Shown: in pieces, positions 1 through 10,685 of the stretch | Layout: every line of letters starts with the position of its first letter | Numbering within the stretch: position 1 is the stretch's first letter | Assembly: GCA_014898415.1 (NCBI GenBank) | Contig: RCTD01000025.1 | Coordinates: 682,001 to 746,000 of the forward strand | From: Stromatinia cepivora | Lineage: Eukaryota > Ascomycota > Leotiomycetes > Helotiales > Sclerotiniaceae | DNA length: 64,000 nt | Direction: 5' to 3' | The notes under the pieces: model-generated | Databases searched by the model: none | What the model saw: only the letters and a program-made list of their open reading frames with translations | What the model was told of the DNA's origin: nothing | Position numbers and translations under genes: made by a program

Positions 1-474
1 CGGACGATTTACTCGCAGAGATGATGAAGGCTATGGCTGGCGGAACGGATGGTGAGGGCAGTGAGGAGGATTTCTCGAAAATGCTACTGGGTATGATGGA
101 GCAATTGACTAATAAGGAGATATTATACGAGCCCATGAAGGAATTGGATGATAAATTCCCGGCGTGGTTGGAGAAGAACTCTGCCAGTACGCCCGCGGAT
201 GATCTGAAGCGGTACAAGGAACAACAAGTTTTTGTTAGGGAGATTGTGGCTAGGTTCGAGCAAAAGACGTATAAGGATGAGAATGCTGCGGACCGGGAGT
301 ATATTGTGGAGAGGATGCAAAAGGTATGTACTCGGTGTCATTCTATATTGCAGCACGCTGCTAACTACTCTACAGATGCAAGCAGCAGGCTCACCACCTG
401 CGGATCTTGTTGGAGATATGGCCGCAGCCCAAGAGGCTTTCGGGGCGCCAGAAGAAGGTTGCCCAACACAATGA
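1..474 (+). CDS. PEX19: Peroxin-19 (PEX19), 3' part
   Basis: Pex19 is the cytosolic chaperone and import receptor for peroxisomal membrane proteins; it binds them and docks on Pex3. Only the C-terminal part is inside the window: the frame is already open at base 3, so the start lies upstream. Exon 1 ends at 323 and exon 2 is 376-474; the 52-bp intron begins GTATGT and has a CTAAC branch site and TACAG acceptor. The fragment carries the helical domain (LTNKEILYEPMKELDDKFPAWL) known to bind membrane-protein signals. The protein ends GCPTQ, a CaaX box for farnesylation, which is a Pex19 hallmark and confirms the exon 2 frame. Reading through the intron would give a false longer tail and lose the CaaX box. 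Confidence 0.93.
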
Positions 475-504
475 ATGACCCATATCCCAAAAATCGCACC
501 TTAT

Positions 505-586
505 GTATATTAACAAATCAGTAATACCATGACCAATAATCCACAGTATATTAACAAATCAGTAATACCATGACCAATAATCCACA
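505..586. repeat. Perfect 41-bp tandem duplication
   Basis: Positions 505-545 and 546-586 are identical 41-bp copies lying head to tail, 31 bp after the PEX19 stop codon, presumably in its 3' UTR. No divergence between the copies is visible, so the duplication looks recent. No coding potential. Confidence 0.9.
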
Positions 587-736
587 TGTCAAACACCAAA
601 TAGTCTGATCCGTTTGCCATGTCAACTTCGACCCATGCTTTAGCCGTCCAAAACACCAACGCTAACAAAAGCCGCCCAATTCATTATAATCAATGTCATC
701 TCAGTATGTACCAGTATTTACCATCATACACCACGA

Positions 737-1817
737 TCAGCTCATCTCCGTGTCCATCATCTCCTGATATCCTTGCATATCTATAGGTTGATGCACTTGA
801 CTCAACATATTTGACTCCTGCTGTATGACATCCATAAAAATGGCATCGTAATCGCCATCGTCACTACCAAAGTGTGTATCGGGCGAGGAAGCATTGATTT
901 TCCGTTCAATATCCATAACAGTCATATCATGTTGGCTTAAAGATTGTTGGAAATTTCCTCGTGCCCAGGCAGCTGCTTCATTTTCATCGATCGGGCCAAT
1001 TTCTTCGTCGAGTGTTGAGACATTCTCATATGCTTCATTGAGAGTTTGTCGCCGTTCGGCTTCGGTCATAGATGCTAATAAAGCCTCTAATTCCTCTTCC
1101 TCGTTTCTTGCCACTTCTTCGGCCATGACCTCGTCTAAAACCAACCGTTAGTCTTGTTTCCGCAAACCCATTCGTAAACTGGAATCCATATAGAATCAAC
1201 GTACCAAGACTCAGATTTCCAACGCCATAGTCCATCTGCATATCCTGCTCATCTTGCCCGTCAATATCAACCGCCCAGCCCTGCGCATCCCGAGCCTGTC
1301 TTTCCGCTCTCCTCCTCTGCTCTGCAATCCAAATTGTTCTCATTATCTCATCATCACCCCCTCTAGCCTTCCATCTTTTATCCTCCGAATCCTCTCTAAC
1401 CCTCCTCAAAAACAACTTCCGGCGTGTCTCTCTCCCATCGCCTTGTCCATGTAACAGCGGATTCGTCTTCGTAATCCTCTTCGAAAATGCTCCTTCCCGA
1501 TTCGGCGAATGTTTATTTGAATTTAAAGGAATTTTATCCGGACTAGAAGGTTTAGAAGAACCAGACTGTTCAGGCGACATCATAAAATCCGTTCGATAAT
1601 CCCCAACTGCGTGGGTCCTCGTTGGCAAATTTACAGAGCGGGGCTCAAGAGGCGACACGGGCGGCGAGGACCGTAGAGGTGATGAGGATAAGGGTGATGG
1701 GACATGAGGTGTATAATGGCGTAATTGCTTGTGTGCGCTTACGGGTGTCTGCAACATACTGAACATTTTGACGGATTGCTTTGTGGTTGATAAAAAAATG
1801 GAAGTGACGATGTTCAT
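737..1817 (-). CDS. Uncharacterised fungal protein, disordered N-terminus and acidic C-terminus
   Basis: Two exons, 1817-1205 and 1134-737, with a 70-bp intron (GTACGT..TTTTAG), give 336 residues; the splice keeps the frame (a split Asp codon) and joins NLSL to DEVMAEEV. I do not recognise a named family. Residues 20-130 are rich in Ser and Pro and look disordered. Residues about 130-180 are highly basic (RRKLFLRRVRED, EQRRRAERQAR) and could bind nucleic acid or act as a nuclear signal. The C-terminal 130 residues are acidic and mostly helical. An internal Met (MFSMLQTPVSAHKQ) at residue 18 is an alternative start and may be the true one, because the preceding 17 residues are of low quality. 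Convergent with PEX19. Confidence 0.75.
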
Positions 1818-2101
1818 TCATGCCAATTGATATACTAAGATAGAACGCGTCTGCAGGTCGGACGCGACCCGCGTAAATGGGATGTATGGCTGATTGTCCA
1901 ATTAGGGGAGGGATTGGCGGAGATTAGATAAGCGATTTTGTTCTAGAAGTTTGGTTTTTGTGGCCTATATATGAGACCGCAATGCACACCAGATTTGAGT
2001 TGGAATCACAATCGCGTACTTGCTTTCTCTGTTTTTCCAAAGCTGATTTCAACACCGTTTGTTAATGATTTAAAGAATATTTGGTGGCTAAATTGATCCA
2101 A

Positions 2102-2741
2102 TTAATGATACTCTTCTGTTCCATTGTCTGATATTGAACGAACTAGATATCTCAACCAACATCTAAGCATTTGGAAGTTATTTGCTATTACCAATCGTCC
2201 TCCTGGCGGACCTACGGAAAGACTCAACAGCTCAGCCTTGCTGAAAATGTCTCTCCAGTCCTCCTGATCAATGCCGCTACAATCATCCAACCACCCTTGC
2301 AGACTGGCCATAATGATGAACCCCTGTACCAAAATTAGAATGGAAGTATCTAAACATTGAGCGACATCGATAGTAAGAGCTCTTGGTCAACATTGGGTCG
2401 AGTGGATTATTAGAGCGTTTGTGGGGGCAGATGTGCTTGGCTTCCTGTCCGGATGAAGACATGATCCATATCTTTGTTCTAGAGTGTAGGACTTTGACGT
2501 AGCCTGCCAACATGGTGTCATCCTCTGGATCAGTACTTCGTTCCTTCAGGATGTTGCGCACTCTATACGGAACGTTTGCCCACGCTTGGGAATATACAGT
2601 CCCTTGCGCTTCTCGCGTTGGTCTGTCATGTTGGCTTAATCCGAGAGATTGGGTAATTATCGAAACCCTCACACTTCTCATCCTATACATTGGGATCTCT
2701 TGCCATGCATGGGGATGATGTGGATGTTGGTATAGGTACAA
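2102..2741 (-). pseudogene. Possible decayed reading frame
   Basis: Two overlapping minus-strand open stretches (2741-2283 and 2332-2102) read like protein, for example LQGWLDDCSGIDQEDWRDIF near 2290-2230, but they lie in different frames. The upper stretch has no ATG at its 5' end and no adequate intron joins the two. I recognise no family. A gene relic is possible; chance open frames are the alternative. Confidence 0.2.
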
Positions 2742-3742
2742 CTAGTGTGTTACCTACCCTTTTCATATCAGCGATCTTTAGTATCTGCTAAGTTTCCTAT
2801 CCTTATGGTCGGAAACAAAATGATGATCGACTAAAGTCTGAAGCCGGTAGAGTATGAAATGGAAAGATATACCAGATGAACTCTAAAAATTTTGGACGTT
2901 GCCTATCCATAGTTTCTACAGCCTTTTCGCTACTCACATCCCCGGGTAAAGAAAGAGCTTTTGAGTTGTGAGATATGCAACTAAGTGGCTTCTGGGTGTA
3001 TATACAAGTACACTACAAGGCGGAGAGAACTTTTAGCTCAATATTAATTTTTAAAAGGAGGTTGCTTACTTTGGTTTTGCGGAAGGTTTTGTTGCATGTC
3101 TGAAAATTTCATCCCTATCCTTGTTTCCGTCCGAGGATAAAGATATAGCTTTTGAATTTCCTATCCTTGTTCACGTACGTCAGTTAATTTTCAGATATGC
3201 AACAAAAGAGCGCCCAATGCTACCATGGCAACTTTCTATAGGCTAGAGCTCTAATCTGCAACAGGAGTCCCCGACTGAAGATAGCACAGATTAGCAGGCA
3301 ACCACCTCATGGATATTAGAATTAGACGTGGCTCTTATTGTCGCTGTTATGAGATCTTAATTTTGTCTACCAAGTGACAGAAATTTAGGCATCGTGGGAA
3401 ACTCTCAAATTGTGCTCAGAAACAGGCATAACATTGGTCGGATTTCTTCTTCCTACATTTCTCACTGGACATCCCGGACATCGTAAGTTGCTATACCAAG
3501 CTTCACTTCCGTATCTCGGGTTTATGAAATTGACTAAAGCAATACTTGAAGTTGCATCGGGGGAAGGAGCTCGGGAAATGCCAGGGGCTAGTTACATTAT
3601 TGATCTTAAATCCTATTAATTACGATATCTCCCATCTAGATCTATTTCCCACTTCTAGTTTTATTCGGTACCAATCCAGATCTCTTTTCTAAAAGCATGT
3701 CTGCCATCCACCAGCCAGGTGGAACCTTGGCATCTTGACCTC
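2742..3742. other. Intergenic, no gene seen
   Basis: About 1 kb of AT-rich sequence with frequent stops in all frames. One plus-strand open stretch of 69 codons (3410-3619) has no support from motifs or splice context. Confidence 0.5.
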
Positions 3743-5375
3743 TCACTGTTTGATAGCATAAGTTCTTCGAAACACATCATCTACATTCTCCAAGTAATAT
3801 GTTCCAGGTGCCAAGGAGGCTACATCACCAACAGGTTTGAAATCCTTGGATCCGTATGCATTCTTCCTAAGGGCACACGCCTTGCGTCAAGTTAGCACAT
3901 CTCCTAGATAGATCACACTCTCAGGACTCACCTCTTCGTACTCCTCGGGCGTCGCGACATGTCGTTGCTTCAGACGATCCATCAAATCAATTTTTTGGAC
4001 TAAGTTGGTAAGATCGCCGGTAATCTTTAGACCGAACAGGGAGCTGGCGATGCCACTCCCGAACTGAATGGTAGATTCAGGTCAGTATGGTGTCTTGGGA
4101 GAGGTAAAAAAAATAAAAAAAAAAGACTTCAATCACTCACGCTGAATAATCCGATAGTTTTGCCTTCTGCGGCTGTAAGATCAATATTGCTAATCAAGCT
4201 AATGAGAGAGCAATATAAACTGCCCGTGTACATATTGCCGCATAAAGAAGGCGCGGCAATACATGGCTCGACCCGCTTCTTGAATTCATCTTTCGTGATA
4301 GCGACAAGGATTTTCTCCAGGGTCTTCTCTTTCAAGGATTCAGAATAGCTCAGCTTGCGGAGTTCATCAGGAATACCTTCCCAGTCGGCATCATCGGTTG
4401 ATATCAGACAGTCGTTGTACTTAAGCCGACCATACGATTTGGAGACTAATTTGCAGTTTGGGGTATGGAACGCCATATAGTCGAAAAGATCAAGAACTTT
4501 CCCGGGAACACCCTTGGATATATCTCCATTGAGCTTACTTCTGTCCTCTATACGCTCAAGTAGGTTCTTATGGCATGCATCCAGTGCGCCGATATAACAG
4601 CCAATAGATTCATGGCCATTCACGATAGGAAACTCGACTTTAGTATCCGGCTTATAGAAATCATAAGCATGAGTCATATAGACACCTTTCAAATCTGGAT
4701 CCAGTGATAAGAGTGCATTTGGGCCAATAAGCATAGCAACGCATCCAGCACCTCCAGTGGGTCGAGAAGCAGCCTCTTTATAGAGAGCTATATCCGATGC
4801 AACGACAATTGCATCTCTCCCGTCCCACGAACGAGATTCTACCCAATTGACGGCATTGAATAGGGCATTGGTACCGCCATAACAGGCATGGATTGTGTCG
4901 ATTCCTTCGAGACTGGTGTTGCCAGATGGCTCGAATAGAGTTGTGAGTACTGATTTGACGGATTTGGCTTTATCGATGGGTGATTCGGTGCCGACTTCTA
5001 GACGTCCAATTGATTTGGGATCGATGTTGAATTTACGGAGTAGTGAAGAGACAGCTGTTAGAGCTAGAGAACACACATCTTTATAGATTGTTAGCATCAC
5101 ATGATTTTGATGCCTTCAGAAGAGTTGGATTAGCTGAAGATCCCCAATGGCGCGGCCTTACCTTCTCTATCGGTACAAAAGTTCATGTACTGAAGACCCA
5201 ATCCAATGGTATATTTGCCAGCTGAAACACCTTGATGTTTTTCAAATAGTGTTTGATCCAGACACTTTTCCCATCAGTAACGTGAACTGAAACTCGCGGC
5301 GGTTATAAGTGATATTACCTGTGCTGGGACATAAATTTCCATGGCTTTGATGCCAACATTCTTAGGGTACGCCAT
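3743..5375 (-). CDS. ERG13: Hydroxymethylglutaryl-CoA synthase (ERG13 family)
   Basis: Condenses acetyl-CoA with acetoacetyl-CoA to HMG-CoA, the committed entry to the mevalonate/ergosterol pathway. Five exons: 5375-5319, 5264-5162, 5078-4141, 4063-3932 and 3880-3743, 455 residues, the usual length. It starts [19 protein letters not shown]. The nucleophile Cys is in [14 protein letters not shown], the catalytic Glu region in [13 protein letters not shown], and the catalytic His in [12 protein letters not shown]. The last intron acceptor was chosen so that [16 protein letters not shown] and GTYYL, both typical of the family, are kept. Oddity: the stretch that is VDGKLS in most family members reads VNGHES here, and several surface segments diverge, so this may be a paralogue rather than the main sterol-pathway enzyme. 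It stands alone beside a gene-poor island. Confidence 0.93.
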
Positions 5376-6696
5376 CGTGCAACTGTTCCAGTTTAGGAGA
5401 TTCTTGTTCAAAATGAATGGGAACTAAAGGAGGAGAAGGTAGTGTGTGACTTCAAGATTTTGACCTGAGTAGCCTCTATTAGTACTCGCCATCCTCACAA
5501 GAAAGGAGGGTTCAAATCGGCTAAGCCTGAAATAGTATAGTGTGTATGAGGAGGCTTAAAGGACGTTAGTGCTGACACTCCTTGTGGAGATGCCCCGTCA
5601 ATATCAGATACCTTTTTCGGGTTAGGACCCGATTTCAAGTTCGTTTGAAACAAGGTTATACTATTATAGTGATTTGTTGAGAATCTCGGTGATCGAAAAA
5701 GTGGTATTTCGATGTCTGCCTCCGAATGAGATTACAAATAGATAAAAACAGAAACTACATGTTTGAATCGTTATTAGAAAATCTGCTTTTCTGCTTCTCA
5801 AAATTGTTTACTGGGTGGGTATATGGGACAACTATAATGCGTGACATTTGAGACGAAATCTATACACACATCTGCGATCAGGAACTGTTTAACTATTACC
5901 AAGGGCTGCGGCTTATGCCCCGAGACTTTCTAACGCCCGGGTATGCGGCTCAGATGTGATGTGTTACACAAGCCAAAATACCGAAAATGGTTGAGAATGA
6001 ACTTGTCCGAAATATTCCAATTGTTGCTCAGCCATTGAACGATCCCTGATTTGCTGAAAATCTCATGATATACGGAGAAATGAACTCATATGACGTTGTG
6101 ATATACTATTCAAGGGTTAGATAATCCCTGATCTGCTGAAAGTTGACATGATATCCGAAACAGAAACTCAAGTGGATCCTTTATCCGAATACCAGCCCCA
6201 CAGAATAAAAGGGGAAAGCAACATACCCACTGTCCCACCCCTCCAGACACACAAATTATGTAGCCAAAGCAGAATATGAACTCTTATACATTCATGTTAA
6301 AACAAGTCAATCAGTAAGTACATATATCATATGTTGTGCACATCTTTAATTATGCAGAGACTTCTTGGACGATTATATGTGCCCCAATCTGCGGGGAGTT
6401 ATTCAGACATCCCGCTCATAGACTCGCCCAGATTTTGAAGGCTACTCTAACTTTGAGCCATGCGTCTTACTAAATCCGCTGCAATTAAAGCCTTCTTTCT
6501 GATTTGTAAAGATTGATCAACGATATTCATAGAAATATTGGAAAGTGGGTTATATGGGTTGATGTCACTTTAGGAAGGAGCCTTTGTATTGCCCACTAAT
6601 GCCCATTACACAAGTAAGTAAATGTATTTGCAAAAGAATCCCCAACCTCCGATAGTGAGAAAAATCCAAAAGAAAGAGCAAAATATCAATAAAAAA
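5376..6696. other. HMG-CoA synthase promoter side and gene-poor DNA
   Basis: AT-rich, stops in all frames. The first few hundred bases should hold the promoter of the minus-strand HMG-CoA synthase gene. No gene or strong repeat seen. Confidence 0.5.
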
Positions 6697-6846
6697 TGGG
6701 CTTAGTGAGATTCGAACTCGCATCACTCGCACTCACGGTAGGCTTTCGGAACGTACGTACATACGCCCTAGACTTCTTACAACGGATTCATCGCGGGAAG
6801 TCGGCCACACTTCAAGACGATTATTCTACCATTGAACTATATGCCC
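6697..6846 (-). ncRNA. tRNA-like Pol III element 1
   Basis: Read on the minus strand, 6846-6817 resembles the 5' half of a tRNA: GGGCATA, then an A-box-like TAGTTCAATGG. Positions 6718-6697 resemble the 3' half: a B-box-like AGTTCGAATCT, then TAAGCCC plus A. The two ends pair in 6 of 7 positions. A run of six T follows the last base, as in a Pol III terminator. The space between the boxes is about 110 nt, too long for a standard tRNA. The 5 bp ATCGT can pair with GCGAT if about 16 nt behave as an intron, giving a TTGAA-containing loop. A normal tRNA with an insertion, or a tRNA-derived SINE, are alternatives. Confidence 0.55.
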
Positions 6847-7410
6847 TTAATCTGTTTAGATGTTTGTGTTCGCAATGAATGATACTGGGATTAATCTAGT
6901 TCTGGGGTAGCTGGCCATTTCGGGTATGTGCCATGCCATGTCAGGAAGGAACATTATGAAGTTTGAGGAAAGAGGTACCCTCCGAATACACATGATGCAA
7001 ATTTCTAGATTCATTTGAAGAGAGATTACATTTGATTGAACCTCTTGGTTCTCTTGAGATGAAATAGAAATTGACAATTAAGGAGAGGATGGAGACACAA
7101 AAAGACGAAAAGAAAAGGACCTCGCTAAGTAGACGAGCGTCGTACGGAAGTGATTCCCAAGTAACAGCTGATATATGTCTCGATGGCATGGCGGACATGA
7201 GAAAGGGTCGTGATATGCCGCATTGCGACGGAGAAAAGCCATCGTATGACAAGTACAATTGTGGTGGTTTAATGCTTGCTTGGATACAGGATATGAATGC
7301 GGACAGACTTATGCACCGTATTTCACACATCCTCGAATTGTAAATATGTGGTCTAAAATGGACGTCAGATCCTCATCCGAATTTTGGTAATTGAGCCAAA
7401 ATAATGCTGC

Positions 7411-7564
7411 TGAAGAGGGATAGAATCGAACTATCGTTTCATGCACTCACGGTAGTTGTGGTAGTTTGACCTCTTTCCTGACCTCAGTAATGTGATCAGG
7501 TTTAGATTACTCCTTGCCACTGCACACTTCGAAGCATGTGTCTTGACCACTGGACCACATCCTC
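7411..7564 (-). ncRNA. tRNA-like Pol III element 2
   Basis: Minus strand. The 5' end has GAGGATG followed by an excellent A-box match, TGGTCCAGTGG, within a Gln/Glu-like D arm. The 3' end has a perfectly paired T arm (GATAG, loop TTCGATT, CTATC) and CCTCTTC, which pairs with the 5' end in 6 of 7 positions including one G-T. A TTTT tract lies about 13-20 nt downstream. The segment CTTCGAAGTGTG corresponds to CTTGAAGTGTG of element 1, and CCGTGAGTGC lies 22 nt before the T loop as in elements 1 and 3. Confidence 0.55.
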
Positions 7565-7813
7565 TGTTATTTGTTTGGTGTTTTCTTTTAGGGCATTACA
7601 TGGTTATAGTATAGCTGAACGACCCCAAATTATGCGGTCAGAAAAGATCTATTTCATTGACAAAAAGGACCAGAGAAAAGACCAGTACTATAAATTCCAT
7701 AACAAAAAACGACAACCATTCAAAGTATCAAATGTGGAAATATCGCCTCATATTCTTAAGATGAAGTCACTACTCATAAGAGTTGCCCTGAAGGCACGTA
7801 ACCAAGCTCATAA

Positions 7814-7857
7814 AAGCCCACTTCAGGACAAGTATCTTACCACTGGACTGCATCTCC
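7814..7857 (-). repeat. tRNA-like element, 5' fragment only
   Basis: Minus strand 7857-7814 reads GGAGATG, a D arm with CAGTCCAGTGG, then CCTGAAGTGGGC, matching the 5' third of elements 1 and 2. No T arm or B box is found in the following 150 nt. It appears to be a truncated copy. Confidence 0.4.
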
Positions 7858-8029
7858 AATATGCATTAACCTCCCCTAGCCAATATCTAATTATGTAGTC
7901 CTGCAATTCCAAAATCAAAGGCAACGCTTAAAAGCCGCACCTTAGACTCCTGAGAAGCAGAAACACTAAACACCATCTACATAGGAATATAGATGGTATA
8001 ACCGAATCCAAAAAAATATAAAAAATAAT

Positions 8030-8154
8030 AGGGATGGATAGAATCGAACTACTGTCACCTGCGCTCACGGTAGGATCCATGTACATCTCGAAAGACTGCA
8101 CAATGCGGCCAACCCAAACATGTACCAGAAATCTTACGGCTGGACCATATCCTT
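8030..8154 (-). ncRNA. tRNA-like Pol III element 3
   Basis: Minus strand. A 5' AAGGATA is followed by a weaker A-box, TGGTCCAGCCG. Near the 3' end lie the module CCGTGAGCGC, a B-box-like AGTTCGATTCT and CATCCCT, which pairs with the 5' end in 5 of 7 positions. A T6 tract begins about 6-8 nt downstream, with another T-run behind it. At 125 nt it is the shortest full member. Confidence 0.5.
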
Positions 8155-8324
8155 CTGATTTTCGTTATCTTTCTTAGTTTACGCTACAAACTACGAATCG
8201 TATACATCCGAGATCCAGAGAAGAGAATGCAATTAAACACTGCACGACCCCGTCTACCCACTAAAGTGAAAATAACTACTCATCCAATTCCCCACCCTCT
8301 TTTAATCCTGACGCAAAATGATAT

Positions 8325-8464
8325 AGGAATAGATAGATTCGAATTACCATTTCATAAGTTCACGGCAAATATATGTATGCACTATCAGGGTTATTAGCAA
8401 CTATGGAGTCCGCCAGGAGATCGAATTACAAATCAAGTGTCTCAATCAACCATACCACATCGTC
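8325..8464 (-). ncRNA. tRNA-like element 4 (more degenerate)
   Basis: Minus strand. The T arm (AATTCGAATCT) is preceded at exactly 22 nt by CCGTGA, as in the other members, and a TTTT follows about 10 nt downstream. The A-box region (TGGTATGGTTG) is poor and the ends pair badly. It is probably a decaying copy of the same family. Confidence 0.4.
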
Positions 8465-10685
8465 ATTTCTTTCCCGACCAAATTTATATAGATTTCTAAT
8501 ATACAGATAACAAAAGACTACAGTTACAAATAGCGATGTTGCCTAACTAGACGAACATGTCCTACAATCAGTGCGGGTATGTTGCTATGTGAACTTAAAA
8601 ATGTAGATGATTTTGATCCCTCATAAAAAATCAACACTTTTTGGATTTCGAAATTCTTCAATACCTGCAAGTCCTCCCACTGACTTAAGAGACATCAATG
8701 CAACAGAAAAGGCTTTACTGTGGCTGTCAATTGATGTGATGTTGCTAAATTCTTTTTGACCTCATTGGTTCCCAGGACCATAGACAGTCATCCATAATTT
8801 CATATCAAAGTGGGACTAGTCTTCTGATATATTGGGCAAAGACTTACAATTAATTGTCCATACCTCCACACGAAGGAAGTTTTTTCTTGGAAACCATTTC
8901 CTACTGGCTGCAGTCCTCTTCAAAGCTATGTAATCGCAAGACTACTTCGCAACGTAGTAATAATTGATGATTAGCCGGTTGGTTGCTGGGATTTACTGCA
9001 CCGTGTCTCAAGAGGGTAATATAGTTATCCATGATCCCAAGTAACAGGAGACTATTCTTAAATCTTATAGATCTTGCAAAATGATTGCTATCTAGTAATT
9101 ATGAGGATTTTTGTCACCACTATACAATGGCTCAATGTACGGGCTTTAATCATACCAAGCAATGGCAACATCACTCCAAAATTCTGAAATCACATCTTCA
9201 CATGGTTCCCTGGACTCAATGCAGCTCTTAATACTATCCAATTGACCAAAAGATTGCTGTAGTCCCTGACTCCATATCTCCACATTCTGACAAATATTCT
9301 GACAATTCAATTAATAACCATAGCTCCACCTCCACGTGCTTGTTATACCATTAGTTTTCCATAACTCTACATTACGATGGGAGTAATCCACAATCCATAT
9401 AACTTTCAAAGCCATTACTGATCACCTATTAAGAAATTGTCATCGACTCCTCCACCTCATCTCCCACCTGAGCCAAATCAAGCTCATTGCATGACCAATT
9501 GTTTTGACTGTCTCATTTTTGCTGGTTTCTGAAAGCTTTTATAAGGGCTTTCCTTAAACATATTTTGACACAGTAAGACTAATCCTGTCCTAACTCAGAA
9601 TTCTGAATCACTTATTCAAAGTTGTCATTTCGAAGCCCAGAAACGCAACTTCAAAAGTTCGTGAGGCACAAGCACTATACCTTACCGCACTGAAACGATG
9701 AAGTAGTCTGAGCCTACAAATTATCACATGGGTTCTCACCTATCGAGAGGAGATAAAGAATTCGGATAGATCTGAGCACTATTGAGATGGATAACATTAT
9801 GACATGTGGAATGATCATTGTATGTTCTAAAAGTTCTTGACTTCAAGTGCCCCGTATTGAGCTCGGGGTGAAAGATCTGCACAGAGATACCCAACAACAT
9901 ATGACAAAGTCAAGAGCATCACCCAGATGTATTCAGAACATTATATGAACACATTATCCCAACTAGAAATCGAATGACGGGAAAGAGGGAAACAATTCCA
10001 AGGTTTGATTTTCAAAAGTATTCATTCAAAAGTCTGGGAAATTCTACGTGAACGTGCCATAAAAGAAGTTCTTGACGGTAAAGGAGACGGAATGATAAAA
10101 GTTCAATTCTCAAGTGCAGTAGCATTTATCTTTATGGAAATCAAGACATTTATCTTCGAGTAGGCATGAGTCCCATTAAGTGGACGTTCTCATCTCCACG
10201 CTTTATGCTTCAGAAAACCCTAAGAAATATACAATCAACAGGAATGCGTGAAAAATTCTTCATTCTTCACAAAACTTCATCGCATGTTGAAACGCAACCT
10301 TTTCACACTAATATTAAGAATAAAACTCGTAATGGTGTAGAAGTTGCAATGAATTATAAAACTTCAAAATCAACAAATTGTCAGATGACGAAAATCATAG
10401 GGTATTCACATCTCCAATATTGCCCAGACATTTGACATTTTCACCCCTATCAAGATAAGCGCGCAAGCGCGATAGGACCCTCTTCGCCACATACAGGACC
10501 CCTGAAAATCCACATGCTTCGAGAGTGACATGAAACTAAGCTTTGGTACGGTAGCGAAACTAGTCTCCAATAATCGGTGAATAATAAATTAATTAAATCA
10601 AGCTCCTCAAGACTTCACCACAACACACCACACCACATAACAATATTGAAAAGTTGTTAAGAGTGGTAATCAACAATTCTTCGTC
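8465..10685. other. Gene-poor DNA, no gene seen
   Basis: More than 2 kb of AT-rich sequence with dense stops; no motif-bearing frame, tRNA or convincing repeat found. The open stretch at 10166-10435 (plus) has low-complexity Lys/Asn/Thr composition and no ATG-independent support. The promoter of the desaturase gene must lie at the right end. Confidence 0.5.

Noticed and set aside
10460..10475. GCGCAAGCGCG palindrome, also near 27797
   Set aside because: Two short occurrences are compatible with chance and have no consistent position relative to genes.
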